Source: Saccharothrix saharensis
GTDB taxonomy: Bacteria > Actinomycetota > Actinomycetes > Mycobacteriales > Pseudonocardiaceae
Reading direction: 5' to 3'
Assembly: GCF_006716745.1 (NCBI RefSeq)
Contig: NZ_VFPP01000001.1
Coordinates: forward strand, 1,736,001-1,800,000
DNA: 64,000 nt
Part shown: in pieces, positions 47,850 through 58,385 of the stretch
Numbering within the stretch: position 1 is the stretch's first letter
How the letters are laid out: each line of letters starts with the position of its first letter
Translations under genes and position numbers: made by a program
The notes under the pieces: generated by a model
Databases searched by the model: none
Seen by the model: only the letters and a program-made list of their open reading frames with translations
Told to the model about the DNA's origin: nothing

Positions 47850-48659
47850 TTGGCTCGGCACGTCCGCCACAAGAACAAACGTGGGCAGACCACGTTCCAG
47901 GTACCCCCGCCGCCGCCCGGCTACAAGGGCGCGCACCGGGCCGAAGCGGAACGGGTCCTCCCCCGGCGCCTCGCCGGCGTGGCGGTGGCCGTCGGCATCG
48001 TCTCGGGCGCGGGCGCCGCGGCCCACGCGATGACCGGGACGTTCAGCCCGGTGGCCGGTGGCGCGGACCTCGGTGGCGTGCCGGACGACACGGCGCGCAC
48101 CGGCAAGGTCGACACGGTCCACGCGGTGGACCTCGGCTCGGAGACCGCCCGGATCATCCGCCAGGAGCAACTGGCCGCGCTGCACACGTTCAACCAGGCC
48201 AGCGGCGTCGCGCAGGACGGCTACGCGGCCCGCAAGGCGGCCGAGGAGCAGGCGGCGCGGGAAGCGCGCGAGGCCGAGGAGGCGCGCAAGCCGCCGAAGC
48301 AGCGCCAGATCGAGGGCTGGATCCGCGAGGCGATCGGCATCCTGGCCGCGAACGGCACGCCGATCGACGAGAGCAGCGTCGACGAGATCTACACGATCAT
48401 CCTCAAGGAGTCCAACGGCAACCCCAACGCCGTCAACACCTGGGACTCCAACGCCGCGCGCGGCACACCGTCCAAGGGCCTGATGCAGTGCATCGACCCG
48501 ACGTTCCAGGCCTACAAGATCGCCGGCTACGACGACATCTACGCGCCGGTCGACAACATCATCGCGGGCGTCCGCTACACCTACGCCCGCTACGGCGGCT
48601 TCGCCCGCCACCCCGGCCTGGTCGGGATCGCCGCCGGCACCGGTTACGTCGGCTACTGA
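47850..48659 (+). CDS. Secreted SLT-type lysozyme-like protein (transglycosylase/Rpf-like)
   Basis: A 269-aa protein with a basic N-terminus, one membrane/signal helix (AGVAVAVGIVSGAGAAAHAM, about residues 34-53), a coiled Ala/Glu-rich spacer (RKAAEEQAAREAREAEEARK) and a C-terminal SLT/lysozyme-like domain. Marks: IYTIILKESNGNPNAVNTWDSNA (Glu in KESNGNPNAV is the catalytic acid) and KGLMQCIDPTFQAY. It should cleave peptidoglycan glycan strands at the cell wall. A TTG at 47850, 8 bases after AGGAGG, is the only well-placed start; longer open frames extend into the leader. A hairpin terminator follows. Confidence 0.87.
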   Translation: MARHVRHKNKRGQTTFQVPPPPPGYKGAHRAEAERVLPRRLAGVAVAVGIVSGAGAAAHAMTGTFSPVAGGADLGGVPDDTARTGKVDTVHAVDLGSETARIIRQEQLAALHTFNQASGVAQDGYAARKAAEEQAAREAREAEEARKPPKQRQIEGWIREAIGILAANGTPIDESSVDEIYTIILKESNGNPNAVNTWDSNAARGTPSKGLMQCIDPTFQAYKIAGYDDIYAPVDNIIAGVRYTYARYGGFARHPGLVGIAAGTGYVGY

Positions 48660-48669
48660 CCCCGTTCGA

Positions 48670-48708
48670 GGTGCGGGGGTCCCCTGGCGGTCGGGGGACC
48701 CCCGCACC
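48670..48708 (+). terminator. Strong hairpin terminator
   Basis: GGTGCGGGGGTCCCC (48670-48684) and GGGGACCCCCGCACC (48694-48708) form a perfect 15-bp stem with a 9-base loop, 11 bases after the SLT gene stop. Confidence 0.8.
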
Positions 48709-48716
48709 GGCGATGA

Positions 48717-48915
48717 TCAGCCCAGGCGGAAGTCGGCCACCCGGATCGCGGACGGCGTGGTGCCGCTGGAGCGCCGCTGGTACCGGAACGACAGCACGCC
48801 GTCGACGGCCTCCCTGTCCAGTCGGTCCACCCACTGGCCCTGCTCGCCGACACGATCCGACCCCGCGGCATCACCCGGTAGGCGTTGTCGACCGTCCGCC
48901 CGCCGATCACCCGCG
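48717..48915 (-). pseudogene. Unidentified C-terminal gene remnant
   Basis: Two minus-strand frames read on into each other: TKPRVIGGRTVDNAYRVMPR and then DRVGEQGQWVDRLDREAVDG ending at a stop at 48717 after SAIRVADFRLG. The composition is protein-like, but I do not recognise the family. It is probably the tail of a frameshifted gene. Stretches to 49146 show no further gene. Confidence 0.3.
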
Positions 48916-49146
48916 GCTTCGTGTCCCCTCCACGCGGAGGGGACACCTGCACGCGTGCCGCGCAACCCCTCGGCGGTCCTGTGTGGACCGGGTGCGGGCG
49001 GTCCTGCGTCGTGCTCCAGCGCGACCGCGACTCCCTGCTGTCCGGCTGACCCGTCCCGGAAGGTGGGGCGGACCCGCGTGCCGCGAACGGCCGGCCCACG
49101 TCGGGCGGCGGGTCCTCCCCCACCACCCGGCCGTCGGCCTCCCCGG

Positions 49147-49659
49147 TCAGCCGGCGGCCGGCTCCACCTGGAGGCGGATGTCCCGCAGGTGGTGCCGCAC
49201 TTCGTGGACGGTGTGGACCGCCATCCAGGCCAGCGTCCGCGTGGTCGGTCCGGGGTAGGGGTAGACGAGGTCGCGGTCCCAGTCACCGGGGTCGAGGCGG
49301 GCGAGCACGTTGCCGAACAGCCCCGCCGCGTCGCCCAGTTGGCGCAGGACGTCGTCGAGGTCCTGCTCGGCGTAACCCTCGTGGTCGACCCGCTCGTCGC
49401 GGCCCATCGGCGCGAAGACGGGTCGCTCGGTGCGGCGCACGGCGAGGACCCGTTCCCGCTGCACCAGCAGCACGTCCCGCAGGTGGCAGGCGTACTCCAG
49501 CGGTGACCACACACCGGGTCGGCGGCGGGTCCGCAGGTCGTCGCCCGCCCGGCGGCGCAGGACCGACACGACCTCGACGACCCCGTCCCTGATCGTCGGG
49601 CCGGCCGCCGACGCGTCGGCCGGGTCGTAGGTGAAGTCGCACTCCCCGCAGTGGTCCAC
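49147..49659 (-). CDS. DinB-like/maleylpyruvate isomerase-fold protein
   Basis: A 170-aa helical protein. It begins VDHCGECDFTYDP (a CxxC), then VWSPLEYACHLRDVLLVQRERV and MAVHTVHEVRHHLRDIRLQ. The His in YACHLRD and the HTVHEVRHHL helix give the metal-binding triad of the DinB/YfiT fold, common in stress-responsive actinobacterial proteins and in mycothiol-dependent transferases. GTG 49659. It stands alone on the minus strand. The actual reaction is unknown. Confidence 0.78.
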   Translation of the reverse strand: MDHCGECDFTYDPADASAAGPTIRDGVVEVVSVLRRRAGDDLRTRRRPGVWSPLEYACHLRDVLLVQRERVLAVRRTERPVFAPMGRDERVDHEGYAEQDLDDVLRQLGDAAGLFGNVLARLDPGDWDRDLVYPYPGPTTRTLAWMAVHTVHEVRHHLRDIRLQVEPAAG

Positions 49660-49766
49660 GCGGCCACGCTAGTGAGCGACGGGTGCCGCCGACAACCGCT
49701 CCGCCGCACGGGCGACGGCGTCGGACGTGCCGCCCGCCATCGCGGTCGGCTCGATCCCGTGCCGCG

Positions 49767-49798
49767 AACCGGTGGGACGTGCGGGCGTCCCACCGGTT
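49767..49798 (-). terminator. Hairpin terminator of the 811-aa secreted protein gene
   Basis: AACCGGTGGGACG and CGTCCCACCGGTT form a perfect 13-bp stem around TGCGGG, 10 bases beyond the stop of the minus-strand gene. Confidence 0.7.
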
Positions 49799-49807
49799 CC
49801 GGCCGGG

Positions 49808-52243
49808 TCAGCCCAGCAGGCAGAGCAGGGAGCAGGCGGTCGCCGAGGACCACGCCGAGTACGACGGCGGGGTGCCGGCGGGCGAGTTGTGCGGGACGTA
49901 GCTCGCCTTCGCCTGGTTGGTGAGCGGGAACAGGGTCAGCAACGCGTAGGTGGAGCAGTAGAAGCGCTTGGTCTCACCCGGTTGCAGGGTGAAGGTGCCG
50001 GCCGCCGTTTCGCACGAGTACTCCTCGTAGTCCACGACGTGCGCGTCGACGATGGCCACCGGACCCTGGTTGGTCACCGTGATCCGCCAGTAGGCGGTCG
50101 CGTTGAGCAGGCCCAGCGTGCCCACCGCCGCCTTCTTGGCCCACGGCCCCGAACCGCCGGGGCCGCAGTGGGACGCGGTCTTCGAAGCGCAGATCTCCTT
50201 GTCCACCGTGACCACCGGCTGGCAGGCCGGGCCCGGCGCGACCGGGACGGTGACGGTGTTCGAGGTGAACGCGCCGGTGGTGTCCGTGCCGGTGGCGGTG
50301 TTGGCGACGTCGGACACGGTGCAGGCGGTGCCGATGGTCGTGCGGAAGCACACCTGCGGCGGGTCGCCGGTGAAGTCGACGACCAGCCGGGGCTGGTTGC
50401 CGCCACCGAAGTCGGCACCGCTGGTGAGCACCAGCGTGGTGGTGACCGAGATGGTCGGGTGGGCGGTCGGGGACACGCCGCTCAGGTCGACCGAGCCGTC
50501 CGGTGCGAAGCCGGGCGTCGCCACGGTCGCACCGTCCTGGTCCACCACGGTCACGCGCGACGCGCCGAAGTCGACGTTGCCGGGCGTGACGCCGACGAGC
50601 CGCGCGGAGCCGTAGCCCCGCACGTGACCGGACGCGCCGTCGCAGTAGAAGTCACCGGGCGTCAGCGAGACCTGGCCGCCGGACCGCACGCACGGCGACG
50701 CGCCGGTGAGCGGGTCCATCGAGAACAGCACGCCCGCGTCGCCGAGGCCGATCAGGCAGCCGGTCGGGGTGTCGTAGGCGTAGCCGTAGTCGCGGGTGTC
50801 ACCGCCGTTGACGGTCGGGTGGGTGATCGGGTTGGGCACGCCCGCGCACGCCGACGCGGTGGTCCAGTCGTGGCAGACCGTCGCGCCCGCGTACCCGCCG
50901 CCCCAGATCGCCAGGTAGCTGCGGACGTGACCGCTCGGGTCGGTGATCACCTCGGGGTTGAACGCGATCACCCCTCCCGCCAGCCCGACCACCGAGGACG
51001 GCGCGGGCAGCGCCGAGCCGTCCAGGGCGTAGCAGGTGGTGATGCCCGGCGAGGAGCCCGTGGTGGTGGAGCACGCGCCGACCTGCGCGCCCGTCGTGCC
51101 GTAGGCGGTGTAGGCGTTGTAGGTGTAGTTGCCGGCCGCGCCGATGGGACGCGGTGAGGCCCACCCGGCGCACGCGGTGGTGGTCGCGGGGTCGAAGCAG
51201 CCCAGGGCCGCCTGGTTGGCGGTGTTGGGCCGTGACGAGGAGGCGAACACCTTGCCGGCCACGACCGTCACGGCGCCGTAGAACCACGGGTTGGCGGCCG
51301 TGTCGCCGCTGGGCGGGACGATCGGCGCGTACGGCTGGCCGGGGCAGGCGGCACGCGTGGCGACGGTCCAGCACAGCACGGCGCCCGAGCCGGCCACGCC
51401 GTAGAGGTTGCCGCCGACTTCGACGAAGCCGGCCGTGTTGTTCGCGCCCGACACGCCACCGGGGGTGGACAGGGGCCAGTAGCCGCAGTTCGCCGCGGCG
51501 GCCAGGTCCAGGCAGCCGACACCGACCGACGAGCTGGTCGCGGCGGTGTAGAACACCTGGGACGGCGCGGCCGGGTCGCGGGCGTACTGCTGCGTCATCG
51601 GGCTGCTGATGTCACCGGTCGCGCCGCTGCCCAGCGGTCCGGGCGTGGTGTTGAGCGGCTTGGGCCACGGCCCGCCCGCGCACGGCTGCCCCGTGCCCAG
51701 GTCGCTGCACACCACCTTCGCCACGGCCGGGGCCGCGTGGTGGTAGATGTTCCACGCCTGGAGCGCGCCGGCGGGCGTGCGGTGCAGCACCGGCGTGAAC
51801 CCGTCACCGCCGGTCGCCGTGGTGCTCGCCTGGACGGGCGGGGTGAGCAGGCCGGACAGGGACGTGCCGCCGGGCCGGGCGTCGGGGTTCTGCGCGCGCA
51901 CCGCCACCACGCCCGAGGCGGGCTCGGTCGACTGGAAGGTGCTGCCGTCGGTGGACCAGGACGGCGACCACCCCGGTGGCACGTCCAGCGAACCGGTCAC
52001 GTAGGCCTGTCCCGCGCCCACGACGTCGGTGATGGTGGCCGATCCGGCACTCGTGCCGTTGTTGTCGTAGCCCACGACCCAGGTCGCGGTGGCACCGTGG
52101 TCGGCCGGCGCGGACACGCCGACGACCGACTTCGCCAGCGTCGACGTCGCGACGGGCGCGGGGTCGGCCGCCGCGCCGGGCACCACCAGGACGGCGGCCA
52201 CGAGCGCACCCGTCACCGACTGGATGACCACACGTCTTCGCAT
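49808..52243 (-). CDS. Large secreted Cys-rich protein of unknown function with DUF11-like region
   Basis: An 811-aa exported protein; signal peptide VIQSVTGALVAAVLVVPGAAAD, cleavage near residue 27. Residues 30-130 resemble a DUF11-like beta sandwich (TWVVGYDNNGTSAGSATITDV). From about 150 to 500 repeated blocks with pairs of Cys (CSDLGTGQPCAGG, CLDLAAAANCGYW, CWTVATRAACPG, CFDPATTTACAGW, CHDWTTASACAGV) suggest a disulfide-stabilised propeller of at least five blades. A final part has Cys-rich LLNATAYWRITVTNQGPVAI (a second DUF11-like unit) and ends CSLLCLLG. The ATG follows GAGGGA at good spacing. Role may be surface display or adhesion; this is inference. No neighbouring gene points to a function. 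Confidence 0.7.
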   Translation of the reverse strand: MRRRVVIQSVTGALVAAVLVVPGAAADPAPVATSTLAKSVVGVSAPADHGATATWVVGYDNNGTSAGSATITDVVGAGQAYVTGSLDVPPGWSPSWSTDGSTFQSTEPASGVVAVRAQNPDARPGGTSLSGLLTPPVQASTTATGGDGFTPVLHRTPAGALQAWNIYHHAAPAVAKVVCSDLGTGQPCAGGPWPKPLNTTPGPLGSGATGDISSPMTQQYARDPAAPSQVFYTAATSSSVGVGCLDLAAAANCGYWPLSTPGGVSGANNTAGFVEVGGNLYGVAGSGAVLCWTVATRAACPGQPYAPIVPPSGDTAANPWFYGAVTVVAGKVFASSSRPNTANQAALGCFDPATTTACAGWASPRPIGAAGNYTYNAYTAYGTTGAQVGACSTTTGSSPGITTCYALDGSALPAPSSVVGLAGGVIAFNPEVITDPSGHVRSYLAIWGGGYAGATVCHDWTTASACAGVPNPITHPTVNGGDTRDYGYAYDTPTGCLIGLGDAGVLFSMDPLTGASPCVRSGGQVSLTPGDFYCDGASGHVRGYGSARLVGVTPGNVDFGASRVTVVDQDGATVATPGFAPDGSVDLSGVSPTAHPTISVTTTLVLTSGADFGGGNQPRLVVDFTGDPPQVCFRTTIGTACTVSDVANTATGTDTTGAFTSNTVTVPVAPGPACQPVVTVDKEICASKTASHCGPGGSGPWAKKAAVGTLGLLNATAYWRITVTNQGPVAIVDAHVVDYEEYSCETAAGTFTLQPGETKRFYCSTYALLTLFPLTNQAKASYVPHNSPAGTPPSYSAWSSATACSLLCLLG

Positions 52244-52674
52244 GACGATCCCTCATTTCGCTCACCGGGACACCGGTCGTCGCTGTCCGGACTCAGGCAC
52301 GCTAGGGATCTGCCTCGATGGAGAGACCCGGGGTCACCCTCCTGCGCCGCACGACCCTCCCGACAGCGCAGTACCGGCCGGCACCCCCCTACCAACGCGG
52401 GGCATTCCAAGCGAGGGCCGCGAGGGATTTCACCCGGACGTCCCCGCGTTCGGCGTACCGCGATCCGCCGGGAGGGGGTAGAGGGGGGCCGGTAAGTCCA
52501 CAGTGGACAGCCCAGGGTCGTTCCGGAGCGGCCGGGATCGCGCTCGGCTGAGCCGAACGGTGCGAGGAGTGCCCGTGTCGGGTGACGTCGCCCGGTGACC
52601 GCCGCGCGAGCCGCTAGGCTCGGCTCCGCGATTCCACCGGAGCCGGCACCCCTACCTCGGAGCAGTCGTCGATC
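52244..52674. other. Divergent promoter region
   Basis: 431 bases between two divergently read secreted-protein genes. No gene is supported. It contains the perfect palindrome GTCCACAGTGGAC (52496-52508), the same as at 36990-37002, and G-rich GGAGGGGGTAGAGG at 52471. Promoters for both genes should be here. Confidence 0.5.
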
Positions 52675-53226
52675 ATGAAGTCGAGCGCGTCCCGTCCTCG
52701 TTCCCGCGGTCCGGCCGGTGCGCTTCGCGGCGCCGCCGTGCTGCTCGTGCTCTCGACCGTCGCGCCGACCGGCGTCGCACAGGCCGACACCGCGGGCGTC
52801 GTCGTGTGCACGACGAGCTCGACGTGGACCTACTCGCCGGGCGTCGTGCTGGTGCCGAGGCCGATCAGCACGCGGGTCCACGACCGGTACACGTCCTGCG
52901 CGTCGCCGAGCGGCAGCGGCGTCACGGGAGGTTCGAGCAGCTTCACCGTCGAGCGCGAGGCGGGGTGCCTCGAACCGGTCGCCGCCGTCCCCGAGACGCG
53001 CGTGATCACCTGGGACGACGGCCGGACCAGCACGTTCAGCTACACCGTCACGGTCAGCTCGGTCCCCGGGTTCGACCTGGTCACCAAGACCGGCACCATC
53101 ACGGCGGGCGAGTACGCGGGCCACGTCGCGCAGGCGACCCAGGCCGCACCGACCCCGGACCTCCCGCGGTGCCTGGGGCAGGGCGTCCAGCGGCAGACCG
53201 CCCTGGGCACCTTCGTGATCGTGTGA
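52675..53226 (+). CDS. Small secreted protein of unknown function, coupled to ATP-grasp gene
   Basis: A 183-aa exported protein: Arg-rich start, hydrophobic helix (ALRGAAVLLVLSTVAPTGVAQA), mature beta-rich chain with four Cys. I do not recognise the family. The stop overlaps the GTG of the ATP-grasp gene (GTGA), so it belongs to the same transcript as the ligase and decarboxylase. It may be a carrier or a partner, or unrelated. The start ATG 52675 follows TCGGAGCAG. Confidence 0.7.
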   Translation: MKSSASRPRSRGPAGALRGAAVLLVLSTVAPTGVAQADTAGVVVCTTSSTWTYSPGVVLVPRPISTRVHDRYTSCASPSGSGVTGGSSSFTVEREAGCLEPVAAVPETRVITWDDGRTSTFSYTVTVSSVPGFDLVTKTGTITAGEYAGHVAQATQAAPTPDLPRCLGQGVQRQTALGTFVIV

Positions 53227-54548
53227 CCGCGGCCCGCGGCCCGGTGGAGATCGCCGGTGTCGGGGCGGACGCGGTGGCCCGGCTCCGCGACCTGGCACCC
53301 GACCTGCGGTGGCACGACCGCTCACCGTTCCTGGGCGCCTCCGCCCGCCCCGCGCTGCCGTGGCTGCGGTACGAGCACCGCGACCACCGCGCCGAAGCCG
53401 ACGGCCGGTCGCCCGCCGCGCCGCCCGTGGCGCGGCGCGTCCCGGCCGGACGAGCCGGGATGAGCTTCGCTCCCGAGGACGGGACGGGCGCGCGCTCCTG
53501 GGCGGTGACGCGGGGCCTGCGGCTGCTCGCCCCGGTGCGGGCCGCGGTGGCGGTCGCCGCGGACAAGATCGACGCGATGCCGTTGTTCGACCGCGCGGGC
53601 GTGGCCGTGCCGGAGTCCCGGGTCGTCCTGGCCGATCCCGCCGACGCCGCGTCCTGCTGGGCGGCGGGTGGCGGCCGTCCCGTGGTGGTGCAGCGCCGCG
53701 TCAACAACCTCACCGGCAAGGGGACCCGGCTGGTGACCGGCGCGGTGGAGCTGCGCGCGGCGCTCGACGAGTGGCGGGGCGAGCGGCTGCGCGTGTCCGC
53801 GCTCGTGCCGGGGATCCCGCTCACCGTGAGCGGATGCGTCACCGGTGGCGGGACGGCGGCGTCCGCGGTGTCGCACCAGCTCGTCGGACTGCCCGAGCTG
53901 ACGCCGTACTGGGGGGCGCACTGCGGCAACCAGCTGGTGGCCGACGACGAGCTGCCGGCGGGCGTCGGCGCGCGGTGCGGGCAGGTGTGCGAGCGGGTCG
54001 GCGACCAGCTCCGCGCGCTGGGCTACCGCGGTGCGTTCGGCCTCGACCTCGTCGCGACCCCCGACGGCGCCGTGCTCGCCATCGAGATCAACCCGCGGTT
54101 CCAGACCGTGGTGTCGCTCGTGCAGGCGCAGGAGATCGCCGCGGGGCTGCTGCCGATGCTCGGCGCCCACGCCTTGGCGTCCCTGCTCCCGTCCGTGCCG
54201 GTGCGGCGGGTCCGCGCCGCGTGCCTGCCGCTGAGCCAGCTCGTGGTGCCCGCCGCGGCGCACGGCGTGCTCGGCGCGGTCCCCGAGTCCGGCTGCTACC
54301 GGCTCGACGCGGGGCGGCTGCGTCCCCGGCCGACCCGCCGGCTCGCCGACCTGCGTCCCGGCGAGGCGCTGCTGTGGCGGCACGCCCGGCCCGGTGACCG
54401 CGTGCGCCCCGGCGAGGAACTCGTGCTCGTCCAGCTGCCCCACCGCGTGGCCGAGGTCGGCGACCGGCCCGCGCTCACCCCCGACGCCCGTGCCTGGGTC
54501 GACGCGACCCGCCGGGCCGTCACCGTCGTGGCGGGGCCGCCGCCGTGA
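53223..54548 (+). CDS. ATP-grasp ligase (carboxylate-amine type)
   Basis: A 441-aa ATP-grasp enzyme. The central/C-terminal grasp fold reads PVVVQRRVNNLTGKGTRLV (ATP loop), LVPGIPLTVSGCVT, SHQLVGLPELTPYWGAHCGN, and the metal-binding FGLDLVATPDGAVLAIEINPRFQ (Asp, Glu, Asn, Arg for Mg-ATP). A preceding N-terminal Rossmann region is weak, and the C-terminal 100 aa are novel. Such enzymes join a carboxylate to an amine, thiol or similar with ATP. It overlaps the small secreted protein gene and the decarboxylase gene by GTGA, so all three are translated together. The substrate is unknown; an amino acid or amine is likely because of the next gene. Confidence 0.83.
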   Translation: MTAARGPVEIAGVGADAVARLRDLAPDLRWHDRSPFLGASARPALPWLRYEHRDHRAEADGRSPAAPPVARRVPAGRAGMSFAPEDGTGARSWAVTRGLRLLAPVRAAVAVAADKIDAMPLFDRAGVAVPESRVVLADPADAASCWAAGGGRPVVVQRRVNNLTGKGTRLVTGAVELRAALDEWRGERLRVSALVPGIPLTVSGCVTGGGTAASAVSHQLVGLPELTPYWGAHCGNQLVADDELPAGVGARCGQVCERVGDQLRALGYRGAFGLDLVATPDGAVLAIEINPRFQTVVSLVQAQEIAAGLLPMLGAHALASLLPSVPVRRVRAACLPLSQLVVPAAAHGVLGAVPESGCYRLDAGRLRPRPTRRLADLRPGEALLWRHARPGDRVRPGEELVLVQLPHRVAEVGDRPALTPDARAWVDATRRAVTVVAGPPP

Positions 54549-55981
54549 CCACCCCCGCCCCGCACGAGCTCCGGCTGACCGCCGAGCAGATGCGCGCCCT
54601 GGGCCACCAGGTGGTCGACCTGGTCGTGGACCACCTGTCCGGACAACGGGACCGGCCCGTGCACCGGCGGGTGGCCGCCGGGGAGGTCGACCACCTCCTG
54701 GACGAGGCGATCCCGGAGCACCCCGCGGACCCGGGTGGGCTCGTCGACTTCCTGGCGGCCGAGGTGCTGCCCCGGTCGCTGCACCTGGGCCACCCCGGTT
54801 GCCTCGCGTTCATCCCGAGCGCCAACAACTTCCTCGGCGTCCTCGGTGACTTCATCGCCTCCGGGTTCAACGTCTCGCCCGGCGCGTGGTTCGTCGGCGC
54901 GGGACCGGCGGCGATCGAGCAGGTCACCGCGCGGTGGCTGGCGGAGCTGCTCGGGATGCCGGCCGGCAGCGGCGGGGTGTTCACCCCCGGCGGGACCGTG
55001 GCCAACCTGGCGGCCGTCGCCGCGGCCAGGCACGACCGGCTCGGTGACGATCCCGCCGCCGCGGTCCTCTACTGCTCCGACCAGACGCACCCGGCCGTGC
55101 TGCGCGCGTGCCACGTGCTCGGTCTCCGCGACGCGCTGCGGCTGCTGCCGGGCACCGGCCACCGCCTCGACCCCGACCTGGTCCGGCGGGAGGTCGAAGC
55201 CGACCGGCGAGCCGGTCGTCGGCCGTTCCTCGTGCTGGCCAACGCGGGAACCACCGGCACCGGCAGCATCGACCCCCTGCCCGAACTCGCCGACCTGTGC
55301 CGCGAACACGACCTCTGGCTGCACGTCGACGGCGCGCACGGCGCCGCCGCCGCGATGACCTCCCGTGGTCGTGCCGCGCTGACCGGGTTGGCCGAAGCCG
55401 ACTCGATCGTCGTCGACCCGCACAAGTGGCTGTTCCAGCCCTACGAGATCGGCTGCCTGCTCGTGCGCGACCCGACCACGCTGTACCGGACGTTCGCGCT
55501 GGAGCGGTTCCGCGCCCACGCCGGGTACCTCGACCTGACCCGGCCGTCACCCGACGAGGTCAACCTGTCCGACCACGGAGTGCAGCTCACGACCTCCGCC
55601 CGAGCACTCAAGCTCTGGTTGTCGTTCAAGGGTTTCGGCGTCACCGCCTTCCGCGCCGCCATCGACCGCGGACTCGACCTGACCGAGCACGCCGCCGGCC
55701 TGGTCGGGCGGAGCGCCGAACTGGAACTGCTCGCCGGACCGAGCCTGGGCATCCTGTGCTTCCGGTACCGGCCACCGTCGGCACCCGACACCGCGGACCT
55801 CGACGCCGTCCAGCACCGCATCACCGAGGCCGTCAACGCCAGCGGCCGCTTCATGATCGCCACGACCACCGTGCACGACCAGCGGGCCCTGCGACTGTGC
55901 ACCACCAACCCGCGCACCACCCCGGCCGACCTCGATGCCCTGTTCACCGACATCATGAGGGCGGGACAGGCGCTGGAGTGA
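54545..55981 (+). CDS. PLP-dependent amino acid decarboxylase (group II)
   Basis: A 478-aa decarboxylase of the aromatic-L-amino-acid/glutamate/DABA group. The PLP Lys is in SIVVDPHKWLFQPYE (Lys302 by count), preceded by LHVDGAHGAAAA (Asp to the pyridine nitrogen). TFTPGGTVANL and the HPGCLAFIPSANN loop are also typical. It would turn an amino acid into an amine, perhaps the amine partner of the ATP-grasp ligase. GTG start overlaps that gene (GTGA). The loop after the Lys (QPYEIGCLLVRD) fits aromatic or alkyl amino acid substrates, but specificity is not determined. Confidence 0.9.
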   Translation: MTTPAPHELRLTAEQMRALGHQVVDLVVDHLSGQRDRPVHRRVAAGEVDHLLDEAIPEHPADPGGLVDFLAAEVLPRSLHLGHPGCLAFIPSANNFLGVLGDFIASGFNVSPGAWFVGAGPAAIEQVTARWLAELLGMPAGSGGVFTPGGTVANLAAVAAARHDRLGDDPAAAVLYCSDQTHPAVLRACHVLGLRDALRLLPGTGHRLDPDLVRREVEADRRAGRRPFLVLANAGTTGTGSIDPLPELADLCREHDLWLHVDGAHGAAAAMTSRGRAALTGLAEADSIVVDPHKWLFQPYEIGCLLVRDPTTLYRTFALERFRAHAGYLDLTRPSPDEVNLSDHGVQLTTSARALKLWLSFKGFGVTAFRAAIDRGLDLTEHAAGLVGRSAELELLAGPSLGILCFRYRPPSAPDTADLDAVQHRITEAVNASGRFMIATTTVHDQRALRLCTTNPRTTPADLDALFTDIMRAGQALE

Positions 55982-56169
55982 CCGGACGCCTGCCGCCCTC
56001 CGGGTCGACCACCGGATTGAAGACGCTCGCCCCGAACCCGAAGATCGCGCTCTCGCCCGGGGTAGGCGCAGGCGACCTCGTCGGTCCGGTCGTCGACCGA
56101 CAGGGGCCGGAGCAAGCCGTTGCGGCAGCCGCCCGTGTCGCGGGAGATCACCGACGAGGCGGGACCGGT

Positions 56170-56274
56170 GGACGCGGGCGGGTGGCGGACCGCATCCCGG
56201 CGCTGTCCGGGGCCGACCCGACGGCGTTCGGGATCGCCGTGGCCGGCGTGGACGGTGAGGCGCTCGGGATCGAC
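56170..56274 (+). pseudogene. Glutaminase (GlsA) N-terminal remnant
   Basis: Within the 465-base gap 55982-56446 one frame reads GRVADRIPALSGADPTAFGI AVAGVDGE, which matches the start of serine-dependent glutaminases (G.VADYIPALA..DP..FGIA...DGE). The catalytic SxxK core does not follow. It is a short orphan piece. The rest of the gap shows no gene. Confidence 0.55.
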
Positions 56275-56446
56275 CCGACGTCCGACGGTCCCGGCCGGCA
56301 GGAGGAACCGCCTGCCGACCGGGGCCGCGAACAGGAGGAGGACCGACTCCGGCGATCGGCGATCCGGACCGGTGGACCCCGGTGGGCCCCCGGCAGGACG
56401 AGCCCGGCCGAGCGGACCCGTCCGTCCTCCGGATCGGCTTCGTCGG

Positions 56447-58372
<1,926 letters not shown>

Positions 58373-58385
58373 CTAGACTCCGGCC

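Noticed and set aside
52385-52481. Inverted CCCCCTACC / GGGGGTAG pair before the secreted protein
   Set aside because: The two are not reverse complements; only the base composition is similar.
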